A stretch of 64,000 nucleotides of DNA, taken from contig BLZA01000035.1 of NCBI GenBank assembly GCA_013423385.1, positions 357,899 through 421,898 of the forward strand. The letters are read 5' to 3'. Below, piece by piece: positions 21,676 through 33,676 of the stretch (position 1 is its first letter; each line of letters opens with the position of its first letter). Below the pieces are notes generated by a model. The model worked only from the letters and a program-made list of their open reading frames with translations, did not search any database and had not been told where the DNA came from. A program made the position numbers and the translations under genes. The DNA is from Naganishia liquefaciens (lineage: Eukaryota; Basidiomycota; Tremellomycetes; Filobasidiales; Filobasidiaceae).

Positions 21676-24134
21676 ATGTCGGACGTGAGTGTCAAACCAT
21701 GATTCACACTCAAAGATGGCCTCCTTCGTATGATGACGAATCAAGAGAACGCTGACTTTTTTCCCTGTCTTTTGCCCTTTTCTTCCCGCCACCTTGACAG
21801 GCCGTCGCTCTTAAAGCCGAAGCCAACGCCGCATTCTCCGCCAAGGATTTCGTTAAGGCGAATGAACTGTATTCCAAGGTGAGCGATATGTTGAGAGACA
21901 AAAGGCAAAGTCCTTTCGCTGATGAACTTGGGGGGCACAGGCTATTGAACTTGACCCGAAAAACCACGTGTTGTGGTCGAACCGTTCGGCGACCAAGACG
22001 TCGTTGAGGGATTACAAGGGTGCGCTGGAGGATGCCGACAAGGTGGGTCTGTCCCGCAAAGGAGGTCGTGCGCGGGAATGCTTAAGCTTGTGACAGTGTA
22101 TCGAGTTGGATCCGTCCTTTGTCAAGGGACATGCGAGGAAGGGCGCTGCGCTGCATGGTCTTGGAGAACTCGAGGAAGCCGTGTTTGCCTAGTATGTCTG
22201 CCCACATTCTTTCCCATAATCCCTCAGCTCATCCGACTTCTCGCAGCGAGGAAGGCCTCAAAGTCGACCCGGCCAATGCACCCCTGAAAAAGGGTCTTGA
22301 CGACGTCAAGCGCGCATTGGATGCCCGTGGACCGCCGGGCGGAGGGGACGGCGGCATGGGTCAATTCTTCCGGGATCCGGCGCTGCTGGGCAAGCTTGCA
22401 GCGAATCCCAAGACGGCGCCGCATATGCGTGATCCGGGTTTTGTCGCCAAGATTCAGGCGATGGCGTCGGGTGGACAGGTGGACTTTGCCAACATGTTGC
22501 AGGACAAGAGGATGCTGGATGTGTTGAGCGTTGCGATGGGCATTGATATGGTGCGTTTGGGCGGAATTTCGATGCTAGGATTGGATTTGGCTGACGGAAT
22601 GTTATAGCAAGCGTTCGAGCGCCCGGAAGGCTCAAATGAGATGCCCGAGGGAATGAAGGAGTCCTCAGCGACACCCATGGAGGGCGTCGAATCCACTTCG
22701 AAATCCAAGTCCGCCACCGTCGAAGACGAGGTCCCTGAACCCGCACGCGCCAAGCCTGCGCCCGCACCAGCCGCCGCGCCGAAACAGCCCGAGCCCGAGC
22801 CGGAACCGCAAGTCGAGCCGGACGCCGAAGAGAAGCAAAAGGCGGTTGCTGCCAAGGCACGAGGTGCCGAGGCGTACAAGCAGCGGGACTTTGAGAACGC
22901 TGTCAAGGCGTTCGAGGAGGCGTGGGAAACGTGGCCCAAGGATGTGACGTTCTTGACTAATTTGGCGGGTACGTTTGGCATGGTCGACGTCTGTGAATGA
23001 AGGCTGATTCCGGTTCGCAGCCGTCTACTTTGAGCAAGGCGACTATCCCAAATGTATTGAGACGTGCGAAAAGGCCGTCGAGGAGGGCCGATCGTTGCGT
23101 GCGGATTTCAAGGTCATCGCCAAGTAGGTCGTCCCGTCATGCGGTAATCATGGCTCGCGCTGACTTCGCTTAGGGTTCTCGGCCGAGAGGGATCCGCTTA
23201 CGAGAAACAGGGCGACTTGACCAACGCGATCAAGTACTACTCCAAGTCCTTGACCGAGCACCGAACTGCCGACGTGTTGACCAAACTGCGGGCTGTAAGT
23301 GGAGGTGCGCTTTTGAGCGGGACCTTTGCTGATGATGTCGCAGGCCGAGAAGGCAAAGGCCGATGCCGAAAAGCAGGCGTACATCAACCCGGAATTGGCG
23401 GAAAAGGCCAGAGAGGAAGGTAATGTGCACTTCAAGGCCGGCACGTTTGCCGAGGCCGTCAAGTGCTACACCGAGGCTATCAAGCGTCTGCCGTGAGTCT
23501 TCGCGTCGGATGTTCTGTAGCACAGGCTGATCCGTCAACAGATCTGACCCGCGGGCGTACAACAACCGAGCGGCCGCTTACACCAAGCTTGTCGCGCTTC
23601 CCGAAGCGCTCAAGGACGCCGAAGAAGCCATCAAGATTGATCCCTCGTTCGTGAAGGCCTACATCAGAAAGAGCATGGTCCTTCACGGCATGAAGGAATA
23701 CACCAAGGCGATCCAGGCATGCCAGGATGCGCTCGAGGCCGATACGGACAAGAAGCACACGCGCGAGATTGAGCAGCAGATGCAAAAGTGCATGATGGAG
23801 ACGTATGCGCAGCGGTCGAATGAGACGGACGAGCAGACGCTCGAGCGGGCAATGAAGGATCCCGAGGTGGCTTCGATCATGGTGCGTCACTCTGGCTGCA
23901 GGTTTCCCCGAAACGGAAGGCTAACGCTCTAGACATAGTCGGATCCCGTGATGCAGTCGCTGTTGCAACAGGCGCAGTCGGATCCCAGGGCTCTGCAGGA
24001 CCACATGAAGAACCCGATGATCAAGCAAAAGATCCAAAAGGTTTGTCCTTGACGGATGGAACGGATTTTTCGCGGGCTTGGTCTGATTACTTTGCTTTCA
24101 GCTCGTGGCTGCAGGAATCATCAAGACGCGTTAA
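21676..24134 (+). CDS. STI1: Hsp70/Hsp90 organising co-chaperone Sti1 (Hop)
   Basis: TPR adaptor that links Hsp70 and Hsp90; cytosolic, 598 residues. Twelve exons: 21676-21684, 21801-21878, 21941-22042, 22097-22191, 22247-22550, 22608-22968, 23021-23123, 23174-23294, 23344-23492, 23542-23881, 23939-24040 and 24102-24134. Exon 1 is only nine nt (Met-Ser-Asp). TPR1 has [20 protein letters not shown] and [19 protein letters not shown]. The first DP domain follows ([36 protein letters not shown]). TPR2A begins [16 protein letters not shown]-like after a Pro/Glu/Ala-rich linker. TPR2B has [40 protein letters not shown] and [21 protein letters not shown]2 ends the protein ([29 protein letters not shown]). 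Carboxylate-clamp Lys/Asn/Arg positions appear intact. Confidence 0.96.
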
Positions 24135-25044
24135 GTGTTGGTTTTCGGTTTCAGGTATATCCTAGAAGTGTGCATTATCGTGATTATGATTATCATTAAG
24201 GGGTGAACGTTGAGTCGTGTAAGGATCTGGCAGCTGCCGTGGCTACACAGTGGTATTCACCGGTGTCAATACCTGAGCGAGATTTCGCTGTTGCTGCATA
24301 GTGGACGGGAGAAGGCACGTTTGTTCGCTTTGCGGAGTATGGGAGGCAGTGCTACACGCGTTGCCCCGGTTTGCCAATGTTTCAGCCTCCATGAACGACC
24401 AGCACGCATTCCTTGTCGCTCGTTATCATATCATCCTGACGCGCGTACTTGTGTGATTGTTATCTCTTGGCGGACAGCCAGAAAGTCCGTAGCGGCACAG
24501 GGCGTTTTGTTATTGAGGCATTTCTCAATTCGCCTGCCAGCGGGTGCTCCGTAGAGACGCGTCGTATAGTACCTGGCATTCAGCGATGTTGTACCCCGCT
24601 CATGGAATAGCACTCTTCGCACACGTCGGTTCCACTTCTGGCATGAATCAGCACAGCATATCGCTGCCAGCGCCGACGGCTAGGGAGCATGGCTGATAAG
24701 GAAAGCTGCTCTTTGCATCCGACCCGGGAAATGAACGCCGAGAACCGTGAATTACGGCATTCGGTCACGCCGGGAAAGCGCGTTCCCCTCGGCTTGGGGC
24801 TTGATTTTTCCGAAGGGGAAGGCGTCTTTGGGTGAACGAAACTTGACGAGACGCGTCGGAACAATCGCGTCGAGCCGGAGAGCCTGCCTTGAAGAACAAT
24901 GGTCGTTTCAGCGGTTCAGGTCTCGCAAAGGTTGTCAGAGACATAAGTTGGAGGTTTGAATTCTCGTTGTTTGGATATCGACTGTTGCAGGACGACAGCC
25001 GAGGAACCTCTATTTCTGGCTGAGCCGTTTTCAGCGTTGTCAGA
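24135..25044. other. Intergenic, no supported gene
   Basis: About 910 bp between STI1 and the glucanase gene. Frames on both strands are short and look random. Confidence 0.5.
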
Positions 25045-28000
25045 ATGACCGACTCACCACACCGCAACGGAAACGCCCTCGACATGTCGATAAGCTCGCC
25101 GTCGCCTTCTTCGTCGAGCTTTGACCGGGCCCAAGTCCCGCACGCATCGGGAGACCGGTCGTATGTGGATGATGACGAGGTGCGTTGGCTGTCATGGTTG
25201 AAGCATCTCCTCTGCGAACCGCGAGAGGAGAGAAAAGAGCAGCGGACTGATGGAAACCCTCTCCTGTGCGGTGCGTGTTCGGTGTATTGTCTGTTCAGGT
25301 GGACAACCTCGTGCCCGACTACTACGAGGCGCCGTATGCCCCGCTCCAGCCATCGCACTCGATGCATTCGCTCGCGTACTCGACCCACTCCGAGTCGCCC
25401 GCTCACGAAGCACTGCCCCCCTTGCCGCTTGCACAGCCGAGGCCGTCGCACGGGTCCTTTGCGAATCTGCACGCCGCGGCCGGATTGGGCATCCCGGGCC
25501 ATCAGCCTGCGTTTGCCGAGGATCACGTCGAGAAGACGGGACACTTGCAGGTTGGGTACGGCCAGGGACAGGAGTCGGCTTTAAAGGAACGACAGGCGTA
25601 CCGCTCGACGACACCCGTCGTGGCAGGTGCAGAGCGCTTTGAACACTCGCCCTCGCCGGAACGCAATCATCGATACGAGTATCCGCCCAGCGGCTACGAT
25701 AGCCCTGCCATGTCATTCACGTACGAAAAGCCCTCGAGTATTCGTTCGGTGCGCACACAGCAGACGACGACTCGGCCGTCGGCGGGTGCGCCGAATCTGC
25801 GTAGCCTCGGATTCAGCGAAGCCAAGCCGAATGCGACGACCATGTCGCGGCGCAAGAAGCAGTTGATCACGATTGGCGCCATCGTCGGCGTGATTGTAGC
25901 CATTGCCATCGTCGTGCCCGTTGCGTACGTCGTCAACAAGAATAACGATAATGCTGCCGCGGCGGCGAGCAGCGCAGCCGCCGAGGCTTCGGGCTCGTCT
26001 CGAGCGGGTGCCGGTACCATCGGCGGTGGTGCCGCCAAGAACGCCAGCGATGGCATCGACCTTTCGGCATATACGGCCGCAAACAATCCGCTCAACCCGC
26101 TGTCAGCGCCGCAGTCAATGAGCGTGCAGAGCGGCAACTCGGGATCGACCGTCTCGTCTTATGTCAACGGGACGGCCGTCTCGTTCACCTATGTTAATGA
26201 TTTCGGCGGGTACTACTATTACGATCCGACGAATCCGTTTGAAAAGGGCGGCAAGGCGCAGAGCTGGTCGCCGGCGATCGAGGAGGAATGGGTATGGGGT
26301 CGGGATCTGGTTCGAGGTATCAACCTCGGCGGTTGGCTCGTGCCGGAGCCATTCATCGGTGAGCCTGAATCAACCCTTTTATCAGTTGGAGCTAACGTCC
26401 TCCGCTAGTGCCCTCGCTTTTCGAGCCCTACCTGAAAGCCGTCGATGAATTCACCCTCACCCAAGCTCTCCGCGATAAAGGCGGTGCCGTCTACCTCGAA
26501 TCTGTCATGCGACAGCACTACGAGACGTTTATCACCGAGCAAGATTTCGCCCAGATTGCGCAGGCCGGATTCAACTATATCCGGATTCCCGTGGGGTACT
26601 GGGCTGTGGAGACGCTCGAGGGAGAGCCGTTCCTCGCCAAGGTCTCGTGGGATTACTTTGTGCGCGCGATCGGATGGGCGAGAAAGTATGGACTAAGGAT
26701 TGATCTTGGTGAGCCAAAGGTGGCGACTCTCGATTCGTTCATGACTGACCCCGAAGCAGACTTGCACGCATTGCCGGGCAGTCAGAATGGCTGGAACCAT
26801 AGCGGCAAGGCCGGGTTCGTCAATTGGATGTACGGCATCATGGGCATCGCCAACGCCCAACGCACGCTCAACATACATCGTGCGCTCGTCGAATTCGTGG
26901 CGCAGCCACAGTACAGCTCGGTCGTGACCATGGTCTCGCTCGTCAACGAAGTCCAAGCCGTCGTCGTTGGCCTCAACGCGTTGCAGACGTACTACTACCA
27001 GGCGTACAACATGATCCGTGGCGTCACAGGCATTGGCGCCGGAGCTGGACCCATCATCGCCGTACACGACGGCATGGTCGGGCCCGCCGCATGGAAGGAC
27101 TTTATGCCCGGCAGCGACCGAATTGCGATCGATCAGCACCCGTACCTGGCCTTTACGACTCCCAACACGGACGCGTGGGAAGACCAGTGGAAAAAGGCAT
27201 GCAGCTGGGGCGGTGGAACCAACGAGTCGCAGCGCGATTCTGGTATCGTCATTGGCGGGGAATGGTCCGCGGCTATCAACGACTGCGGGTACTGGTTGAA
27301 TGGTGTCGGTAGTACGCCGGCATTCGAAGGCATCGGGTCGTGTGATAATTATGATCAGTGGTGGACGTGGGATGATGCAACCAAGCAGAATGTCAAGACG
27401 ATGGCGCTCTCGACGATGGACGCCCTGCAGAATTACATGTTCTGGACGTGGAAGGTGTGTGCGTTTTTCAAAGCCTTGTTTCGTTGCTGACCTAGTCTCT
27501 AGATTGGAAACTCTACCAAACTCGGATATCCGTCGAGCCCATACTGGCACTACAAGCTCGGATGGCAAGAGGGCTGGTTCCCGACAGACCCGCGAGAAGC
27601 GGTCGGTCAGTGCGCTTCCCTTGGTGTTGGAGGTTACCAGTTTGAGGGACAGATGCCAGCAAGCGCTACAGGAGGAGTAAGTCCCGTCGACCCCCTAGAC
27701 AGTGCTTCGGCTCACCTCCTGCAGGGCAACGGCCAAATTCCGACGAGCGCCATCGGCAATTACTCAGCCTTCCCTCCCGCGACAATGCTCATGACCGATG
27801 TCTCTGCCACCGCTACGATTACACTCAACGCTGATCAAATCGCGTTGCTGCCGACGTTTACGGCCACCGGGACGCCCGTCACCCTTACGCACGCCGCAGT
27901 CCCAACGAATATCGATCCCGGAAGTGGATGGTTCAATGCGCAGGATACGGCAGGAGCGTATACCACGGTCAAAGGTTGCACTTATCCAAAGTAAGCTGAT

Positions 28001-28093
28001 CATCTTCCACACGTAGCTGGCACTCACCTTTTTCGTAGTGTTTATAGTGCCGGTACGGCTGTGCCTACGGCGGTCTGCACAGGTACTGCTTGA
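25045..28093 (+). CDS. Membrane-anchored exo-1,3-beta-glucanase, glycoside hydrolase family 5
   Basis: 894 residues in seven exons: 25045-25179, 25299-26358, 26409-26708, 26760-27454, 27503-27676, 27725-27990 and 28039-28093. Residues 1 to about 230 are a Ser/Pro-rich cytosolic tail. A basic stop (SRRKKQ) precedes one membrane segment (LITIGAIVGVIVAIAIVVPV), so this is a type II membrane protein like yeast Exg-family homologue D-type enzymes. The GH5 domain opens with LVRGINLGGWLVPEPFIVPS and continues with FNYIRIPVGYWAVETLEGEP, IDLDLHALPGSQNGWNHSG, acid/base Glu in MVSLVNEVQ, and nucleophile Glu in IVIGGEWSAAINDCG. It ends with MFWTWKIGNST and GWQEGWFPTDPREA. The likely role is cell-wall beta-glucan trimming. 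A partial copy of its last exon lies at about 29910-29943, between the duplicated PA28 genes. Confidence 0.92.
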
Positions 28094-28503
28094 GAAAACG
28101 TACAACGAATTAACGAGAATCATTACGACTAGAAATGTTGGCGTCCATGGGATACATTCACGACAGCCAATTGTATCTGGGATCCAGGGAATAGATGCGC
28201 AGTATACCGATGAATACGTAGACATCACCCTCCTGGTCGATCGGGAATGACTATCGGACGAACGCTGTCAGAAGGCCTTTGAGGATTGGCTTGTGTTGAA
28301 GTAGTTAGATACCTTTGATATTTGGGAGCCCTTGACCTTTCTTCTCGACGACAAAGGCGTGTAATACCATTGTGAAGGCCGAGCAAAGGATCGGCTGAAG
28401 TAAAGGCGAACGCTACGAATCGATGACCCAGTATATCAAATGAGATTTTTTGTTTTACTTCGACGGTGCGCTTGCCATCCCTGCCATTGTGATTACTCTC
28501 GCA
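28094..28503. other. Intergenic, left copy of a duplicated block
   Basis: Promoter region of the first PA28 gene. It is similar in order to 29944-30406 upstream of the second PA28 gene: shared words include GCGTGAATACC/GTGTAATACC, CCCTTGACNTTTCTT and ACGACAGCC. This marks the duplicated segment. Confidence 0.6.
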
Positions 28504-29645
28504 ATGCCTTCTTTCGCAAAAAACGATACCGATGTCGAGGGAGAAGTGGGCAACGTCATTGCCGCGGTCCAGGTACAAGATGTTTTGAAGGTTGGTGCAG
28601 ATGTGTAATCACAGGAGATACACGCTGACATGGCTCAAAGAACATGAAGAACGAGGCGAGGAGGCGAGCGACCCAGATTATTCAGCGGGAAATTCCTCAA
28701 TACATCGCTCACCTGAACAGCCTCATCGGAGCTGGAAGCACCGACAAATCTTCCCCTCTTTGGCGGGGCCAGCTGACACATGGAGCATACGTCAAAGAGA
28801 ATGTCAAGCTCGTTTACCAGCCGTCCCGCGAAGATGGTGCGGGAAACATACTATCCCAGCACGCTCCCGCAATCGTGATCCGAGGCGTAGACGAGCTTTC
28901 GCTGACTGACGTCGCGAAAGCAAAAGAACACTCAGACGCGATGGGCGACGACCTTGAGCGACCGGGCATGCAGTGGGGAGGTCGACTCGCCTCGAACGAG
29001 GTATGCGATCGACTCATGGACCTCGTTGAAGAGTAAGCTTCAAGGCGAATGATGGCATTTTACTCTGACATGGAAAGACACGCGGCAGGGAGAGCGAAAA
29101 AGCTGCGACTATGGGCAAGGAGCTCGTACATTGGGTCCGCCTCCAGATCCCCAGAGTACGCAGACAAATTCTCGCGACGCAATGCCACTTTGCTGACCCC
29201 TTCCAGATCGAAGATGGTAATACTTTTGGCGTCGAAGTACGTTTCCAGCCTTGCCTTCTTTATCCGCGCTTCCCTGACGTCCTATTCCACAGGTGCAAGA
29301 GGAAATAATTCGCCAAATCGAAAACGTGGTCAGTGGCGCAATGGAGGCACATGCACAGCCTAAGGCCCACTACGACGATCGCATGCATTTCGCACAGTCA
29401 TGGAACAAATTCCCTGGACTTGACGACCATGCGGTGAGTTTACAGTGATTACGGGACACTGGGAAGCGACTAATGCCACGGGAAAGGCGGCCATCGCTTC
29501 GTCCGATCGATTTGACTATTTTCTTGCGGTCGAGGCCATTACGGACTTGCGGAACAGCATGACGGAGCTGTTATGGCAACTGTGCAACAACTGGGCAAAG
29601 GTTCTTAATCCCAAGAATGCGGATATCAATGATGCCTTGTATTGA
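28504..29645 (+). CDS. PA28/REG (11S) proteasome activator subunit, copy 1
   Basis: Homologue of animal PSME3 (REGgamma), an ATP-independent heptameric cap of the 20S proteasome; 291 residues. Exons: 28504-28590, 28641-29032, 29089-29155, 29207-29236, 29293-29433 and 29487-29645. N-terminal helix: ATQIIQREIPQYIAHLNSLI. Insert region: SSPLWRGQLTHGAYVKENVK, then a linker. The C-terminal PA28 domain starts ELVHWVRLQIPR. It has the activation loop IEDGNTFGVEVQEEI (the human loop is RIEDGNNFGVSIQEE), with the loop Asn conserved. Helices 3-4 include HFAQSWNKFPGLDDH and EAITDLRNSMTELLWQLCNN. It ends NPKNADINDALY, matching the human NAETLY tail needed to dock in the 20S pockets. Start chosen at the ATG shared with copy 2 (MPSFAK). 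Family identity is from remembered family motifs, not a search. Confidence 0.88.
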
Positions 29646-30406
29646 ACGATAATGACAAGCTTTGTGTCGTTGGCAACAGAGGTGGCGAACAGTAAAACAC
29701 TAAAACAGTAGGAGGATGATATATGCTCTGAGGGCTGCATACTTGCACTCCATCGTTCACTGCAAATGTAGCTCGATATCGGGAATCCTCTCATTATGTC
29801 AAAACAGTCGAGTCTTCGGCGTGTGGCGCCTGAAGGTTGTGGTATACCTTGAAAATCAGCAACAATTGTGCTACCTTTTTTGCTCTGCTGAACCTACCCT
29901 TCCGGCTTCGTCGTATGGAACGGTCCGCACGCGCACTGCTTGAAGAAGCATTTGACGAAATAGCGAGAATCTTTTTACCCAGAAGTGTCAACCCTCCGTG
30001 GAATACATCAACGACAGCCGATCGTTGTTGGGATTCAAGAATAGAGGCGAAAGACACCGATGAAGGCCTTCAGATCATGTCCCCTGCCTGTCAAGCATGA
30101 CTGAGGAGCGAACTCTATCAAAGGGCCTTTTGGAATTCTCAGTATCATTTGCCGAAAAGTGCGTGAATACCTTTGGAAGTCGAGTACCCTTGACGTTTCT
30201 TTGTCAAGACAAAGGTAACTCATCCCATCATCAGGTGAGGTCTGAACAAAGAATTCTGGGAGATGGAAGAAGGCCGTCCAATGAATCCTGGGAGGTGGAA
30301 GAGGGCCCTTCAAATAGGTAAGTACTATATTAAACGAGATTATAATTCCACACTCCCACACTGATCCTGGCCACTTGCGACACCTGTCATTTCAGTTGCT
30401 CTCGTC
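29646..30406 (+). other. Spacer with a relic of the glucanase terminal exon (about 29910-29943)
   Basis: At 29918-29943 the sequence GTCCGCACGCGCACTGCTTGA parallels GTCTGCACAGGTACTGCTTGA at the end of the glucanase gene (28073-28093). Similarity continues beyond the stop (GCGAGAATC / ACGAGAATC and later words) to the start of copy 2. The relic has no upstream glucanase exons, so it is a non-functional tail carried by the duplication. The first 260 bp after copy 1 hold nothing recognisable. Confidence 0.6.
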
Positions 30407-31548
30407 ATGCCTTCTTTCGCCAAAAAGGAACATGATGTCACGGAAGAAGTGGGCGACGCCTTTGCCGGAGAACAGGTCCAAAATGTCTTGAAGGTTGGTG
30501 CAAATAATTGAACACGCGAGATGATGGCTGAAATGCCTCGTAGAACATGAAAGACGAAGCGAGAAAGCGAGCGATCCACATCATTCAGCGAGACATCCCC
30601 GAATACATCGCTCGTTTAAATGGTCTCATCGAAGCTAGCAAGACCGACGAATCTTCCCCTCTGTGGCGCGGTCAACTGAAACATGGAGCATACGTCAAGG
30701 AAAACGTCAAGCTAGCCTACCAGCAGTCAAGCGAAGATGATGCGCGAAACATACAACCACAAGGCACTCCCCCGATCGTGATCAGGGACGTAGACGAACT
30801 TTCGCTGACTAACGTCGCCGTAAGAGACGAGCGCCTGAACTCGGTGGTTCACGGACTTGAGCAACCGGGCATACAGTGGAAAGGTCGACTCGCCTCGAAC
30901 GAGGTATGCAATCGACTTATGGACCTCCTCGAGCAGTAAGCGTCAAGGCGAGTGATAGTACAACTCTCTGACATGTGCACATGCTCGGTAGGGAGAGTGA
31001 AAGAGCTGCGACTATGGGCAAGGAACTTGTACACTGGGTCCGCCTTCAGATTCCTCAGGTACGCTTGCGATATCTTCCAACGCAATTCCACTCTAGTGAC
31101 CTTCCTCAGATTGAAGATGGCAACACTTTTGGTGTCGAAGTACGTCTACAAACCTGTCCTTGTCACCCGACCCAGCTGACCTCCCAATTTGCAGGTGCAA
31201 GCGGAGATGGTTTCCCAGATTGAAAGAGTGATCAATGGCGCGATGAAGGTGCACAAACAGCCCAAAGTCCACTACGAAGATCGTATGCACCTCGCCCAAA
31301 GTTGGAACAAATTTCCGGGACTCGAAGATCATGCGGTGAGCTTGCAGCGATTCTGGCTGGCACTGAGAGGGCTGATGCCATGGACAAAGGCGGCCATCGC
31401 TTCGTCCGATCGATTCGACTATTTTCTTGGAGTGATGGCCATCACGGCCTTGCGGAACAGCATGACGGAGCTGTTATCGCATTTGTGCAACAACTGGGCA
31501 AAGGTGCATAATCCCAAGAATGCGGATAGCGCGGGTGCTATGTATTGA
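30407..31548 (+). CDS. PA28/REG (11S) proteasome activator subunit, copy 2
   Basis: Tandem paralogue of the preceding gene. Exons: 30407-30493, 30544-30935, 30992-31058, 31110-31139, 31195-31335 and 31390-31548. Every exon has exactly the same length as in copy 1 (87, 392, 67, 30, 141 and 159 nt), while introns differ in sequence. Motifs: HIIQRDIPEYIARLNGLIEA, SSPLWRGQLKHGAYVKENVK, ELVHWVRLQIPQ, activation loop IEDGNTFGVEVQAEM, HLAQSWNKFPGLEDH, AITALRNSMTELLSHLCNNW and C-terminus ADSAGAMY. The final Tyr and the loop Asn are kept, so it should be functional. The linker (residues about 75-120) is the most diverged part. It could form homo- or hetero-heptamers with copy 1. Confidence 0.87.
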
Positions 31549-32869
31549 TCTCGTGACGAGAGTCGTCTTAGGGGGAACCCTGGTGGCGAACACTTCAATG
31601 GTGACAGACGCTTTGAGCGTTGTCATCTATGGCACTTCGTCTTATGCTGTACACGTTGCCCAATGTGTGAACTCGCCTCATCACGAGACAGTCGAGCCTT
31701 TAGCATACGGGGCCTAAAGGGTGGGTGAACCTCGAACGTAGGCTGCAATCGTGTTGCGCCTCACCCCGGTGTCTTGACCTTTGATGTGTGATTGGATCCA
31801 AAGAAGACTATGTTAAAAAACTTCGAACGAGAACGCTAAGTGACTGCCCTGGCAATTATAAAAGTATGACAGCGAGTCCCCGAGGAGATCTGGGAGAAAG
31901 CTAAAATGTTTCCTTGCGGCTTGGGCTCATTTCCTTAGAGCAGTGAGCAGAGTCGGAAGCCAGAGATGGTCTGCACGATGGCTTTGACGAAGCGCAAATC
32001 GCTGTGACTTCACCTTTGACCTAACCTTCCACAGATCCCGTCCACTCAAGATGTGCTGAGCATGTGGCGCCTCGGCTTGTTGTGTTGGTTTTAGCGTACG
32101 TTGATCCCGAATTCCATCTGCATGGAACTCCCGAAGCTCTGGTTGTACTTTGGCAAGATTGCCAGTCCGAACACTGAGCGTTCGTGAAAGTCGCTGGTTT
32201 GCCGATCTCTGATCAAGCTGGGAAATGCGCTGCAAAAAGACAAGACAGCAAGTCACCCTCGTTGCAACCCGTAACCTTGACGTCCGATGCACAGATGAGC
32301 GGTGTCAAAGCTACCTTCATCTCAAGCCTGCCGACTGTGCGACATTGAAACTGTTTCAAGACGAAATCTCGTGGGCAACGAAACGCATCGACCAAGCAGA
32401 CGCATGGCGCGCGAGGGTAAGTGGCGCGATTTTGCATGCCCACCGGGACAAGAGCGGGCTCGAAAGGCTGAAAAGCTCGGTGCTTGATAGGGCTTCAGAG
32501 ACGAGTGTCTGAGTTGCCACGCCGGCGGTGTGACAATCCTTGGTGAAGCGCCTCGTCTTCACGTGCCATTCTTCGCGCCGCCGAGAGATGAACACACATG
32601 CAGCCTTTGTGCAGCGGGGGGAATCTTGGTCTGACGCCATCTCGAGGTCTTTGCACATGCGACCACCGAGATACAACTCGCGCTGATCCCGGAATCCCGG
32701 ATCTCGAATCCCGGATCGTCGGCTTTTGGGCCGTTGGCTTTCTTTCCGGCAATTCCTCCATGGGAAAAAAAACATACGGCGCGGTGTATACAACGTGTAG
32801 CCCTCAGCTCCCGACTCCATCTCCCCCGCGCAGCTTGAGGGGTCGGGTCGATCCGATGCCGGAGAGGAA
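31549..32869. other. Intergenic, no supported gene
   Basis: About 1.3 kb between PA28 copy 2 and the 3' end of MPC2. Open frames (for example on + near 32225-32512) show no domain or splice-consistent extension. Confidence 0.45.
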
Positions 32870-33676
32870 TTAGGCAGTGGCGACTTGGTCTTTGACGGCC
32901 GCTTCGACGGGGTGGTTGCGTCGGTAGCTGATACGATCCGCGGCAAGTATACGTCAGTAGTGGTTCGGTCGTGGAGATGAGGTGGGGGGGGGGGAAACGA
33001 AGAGAAAACAAAAAATAACGTACTCCCAAATCCTGTAAAGCTGTCCCAACCCTGTTGAACCGACACAGAAATTGACCTGTCACGCCGCGCGCGCCACCAG
33101 AATCAGTACGATGAATGGCGCTGTCCCCACCGATCCCAGGGATTGCTCGGACGTACCGCCGCGAGCGAATAGTTGACGGGCGTGATGACGAGCGAGTACC
33201 GGACCCAGATGAAACCGGTTGCGGCCAAGGCAATGTTTTGGCTCACGCTGAGCTTTTCGGCAGGGCGGGACAGGTCTTTGACACCGGCGATGACGAGTGC
33301 CCATTTGGCTGGGGGGGAGGAGTGTGATGAGGTGTGGGTCAAGGTGAGGGAGCAGGAGGGAACGTACCGACGGGTGCCCAGAAAAAGATTGTCCTGCCGG
33401 GTTTTGGTGGGGATTTTTGCGTGAGTCGGGAATCGGAGGGGGAGGGGGAGGGGGAAAGACGTACTTGGGACCTAGGATAGGTCAACCCGGCAAGTCAGAC
33501 CAAGCGATGTCTATGTGGAGCAAGCCAAGACCTACCAGCGGGATGATTCATGAACGCTACACGGGGCAAGCAAAAACCCGTCGGATCAGCCTCGGTTCGC
33601 GCGGTGCGACCAGGAACGTACCCTGGAACTTGCTCGTTGAGCGAGCTGCGGCAGTAGATGTTGCGGGACCGGACAT
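32870..33676 (-). CDS. MPC2: Mitochondrial pyruvate carrier subunit 2
   Basis: Inner-membrane pyruvate carrier subunit, 123 residues. Seven exons on the complement: 33676-33622, 33556-33536, 33471-33465, 33393-33368, 33308-33157, 33076-33024 and 32927-32870. Three are tiny: 21, 7 and 26 nt. The joined protein reads through FMNHPAGPKTIFFWAPVAKW (human MPC2: F-W-N-H-P-A-G-P-K-T-V-F-F-W-A-P). It continues with ALVIAGVKDLSRPAEKLSVS, NIALAATGFIWVRYSLVITP, VNYSLAAVNFCVGSTGLGQL and YRIWDYRRNHPVEAAVKDQV. The 7-nt exon GTCCCAA supplies the Gly-Pro-Lys of the family signature, so it is required. All phases agree. The gene is divergent from the + gene starting at 34355. Confidence 0.9.

Noticed and set aside
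28038-28250. Conserved-looking small peptide after the glucanase (RSAQVLLEKTYNELTRI against RSARALLEEAFDEIARI at 29926)
   Set aside because: Overlaps the glucanase end in another frame, and the differences between copies are mostly amino-acid changing; better explained by duplicated DNA than by a coding gene.
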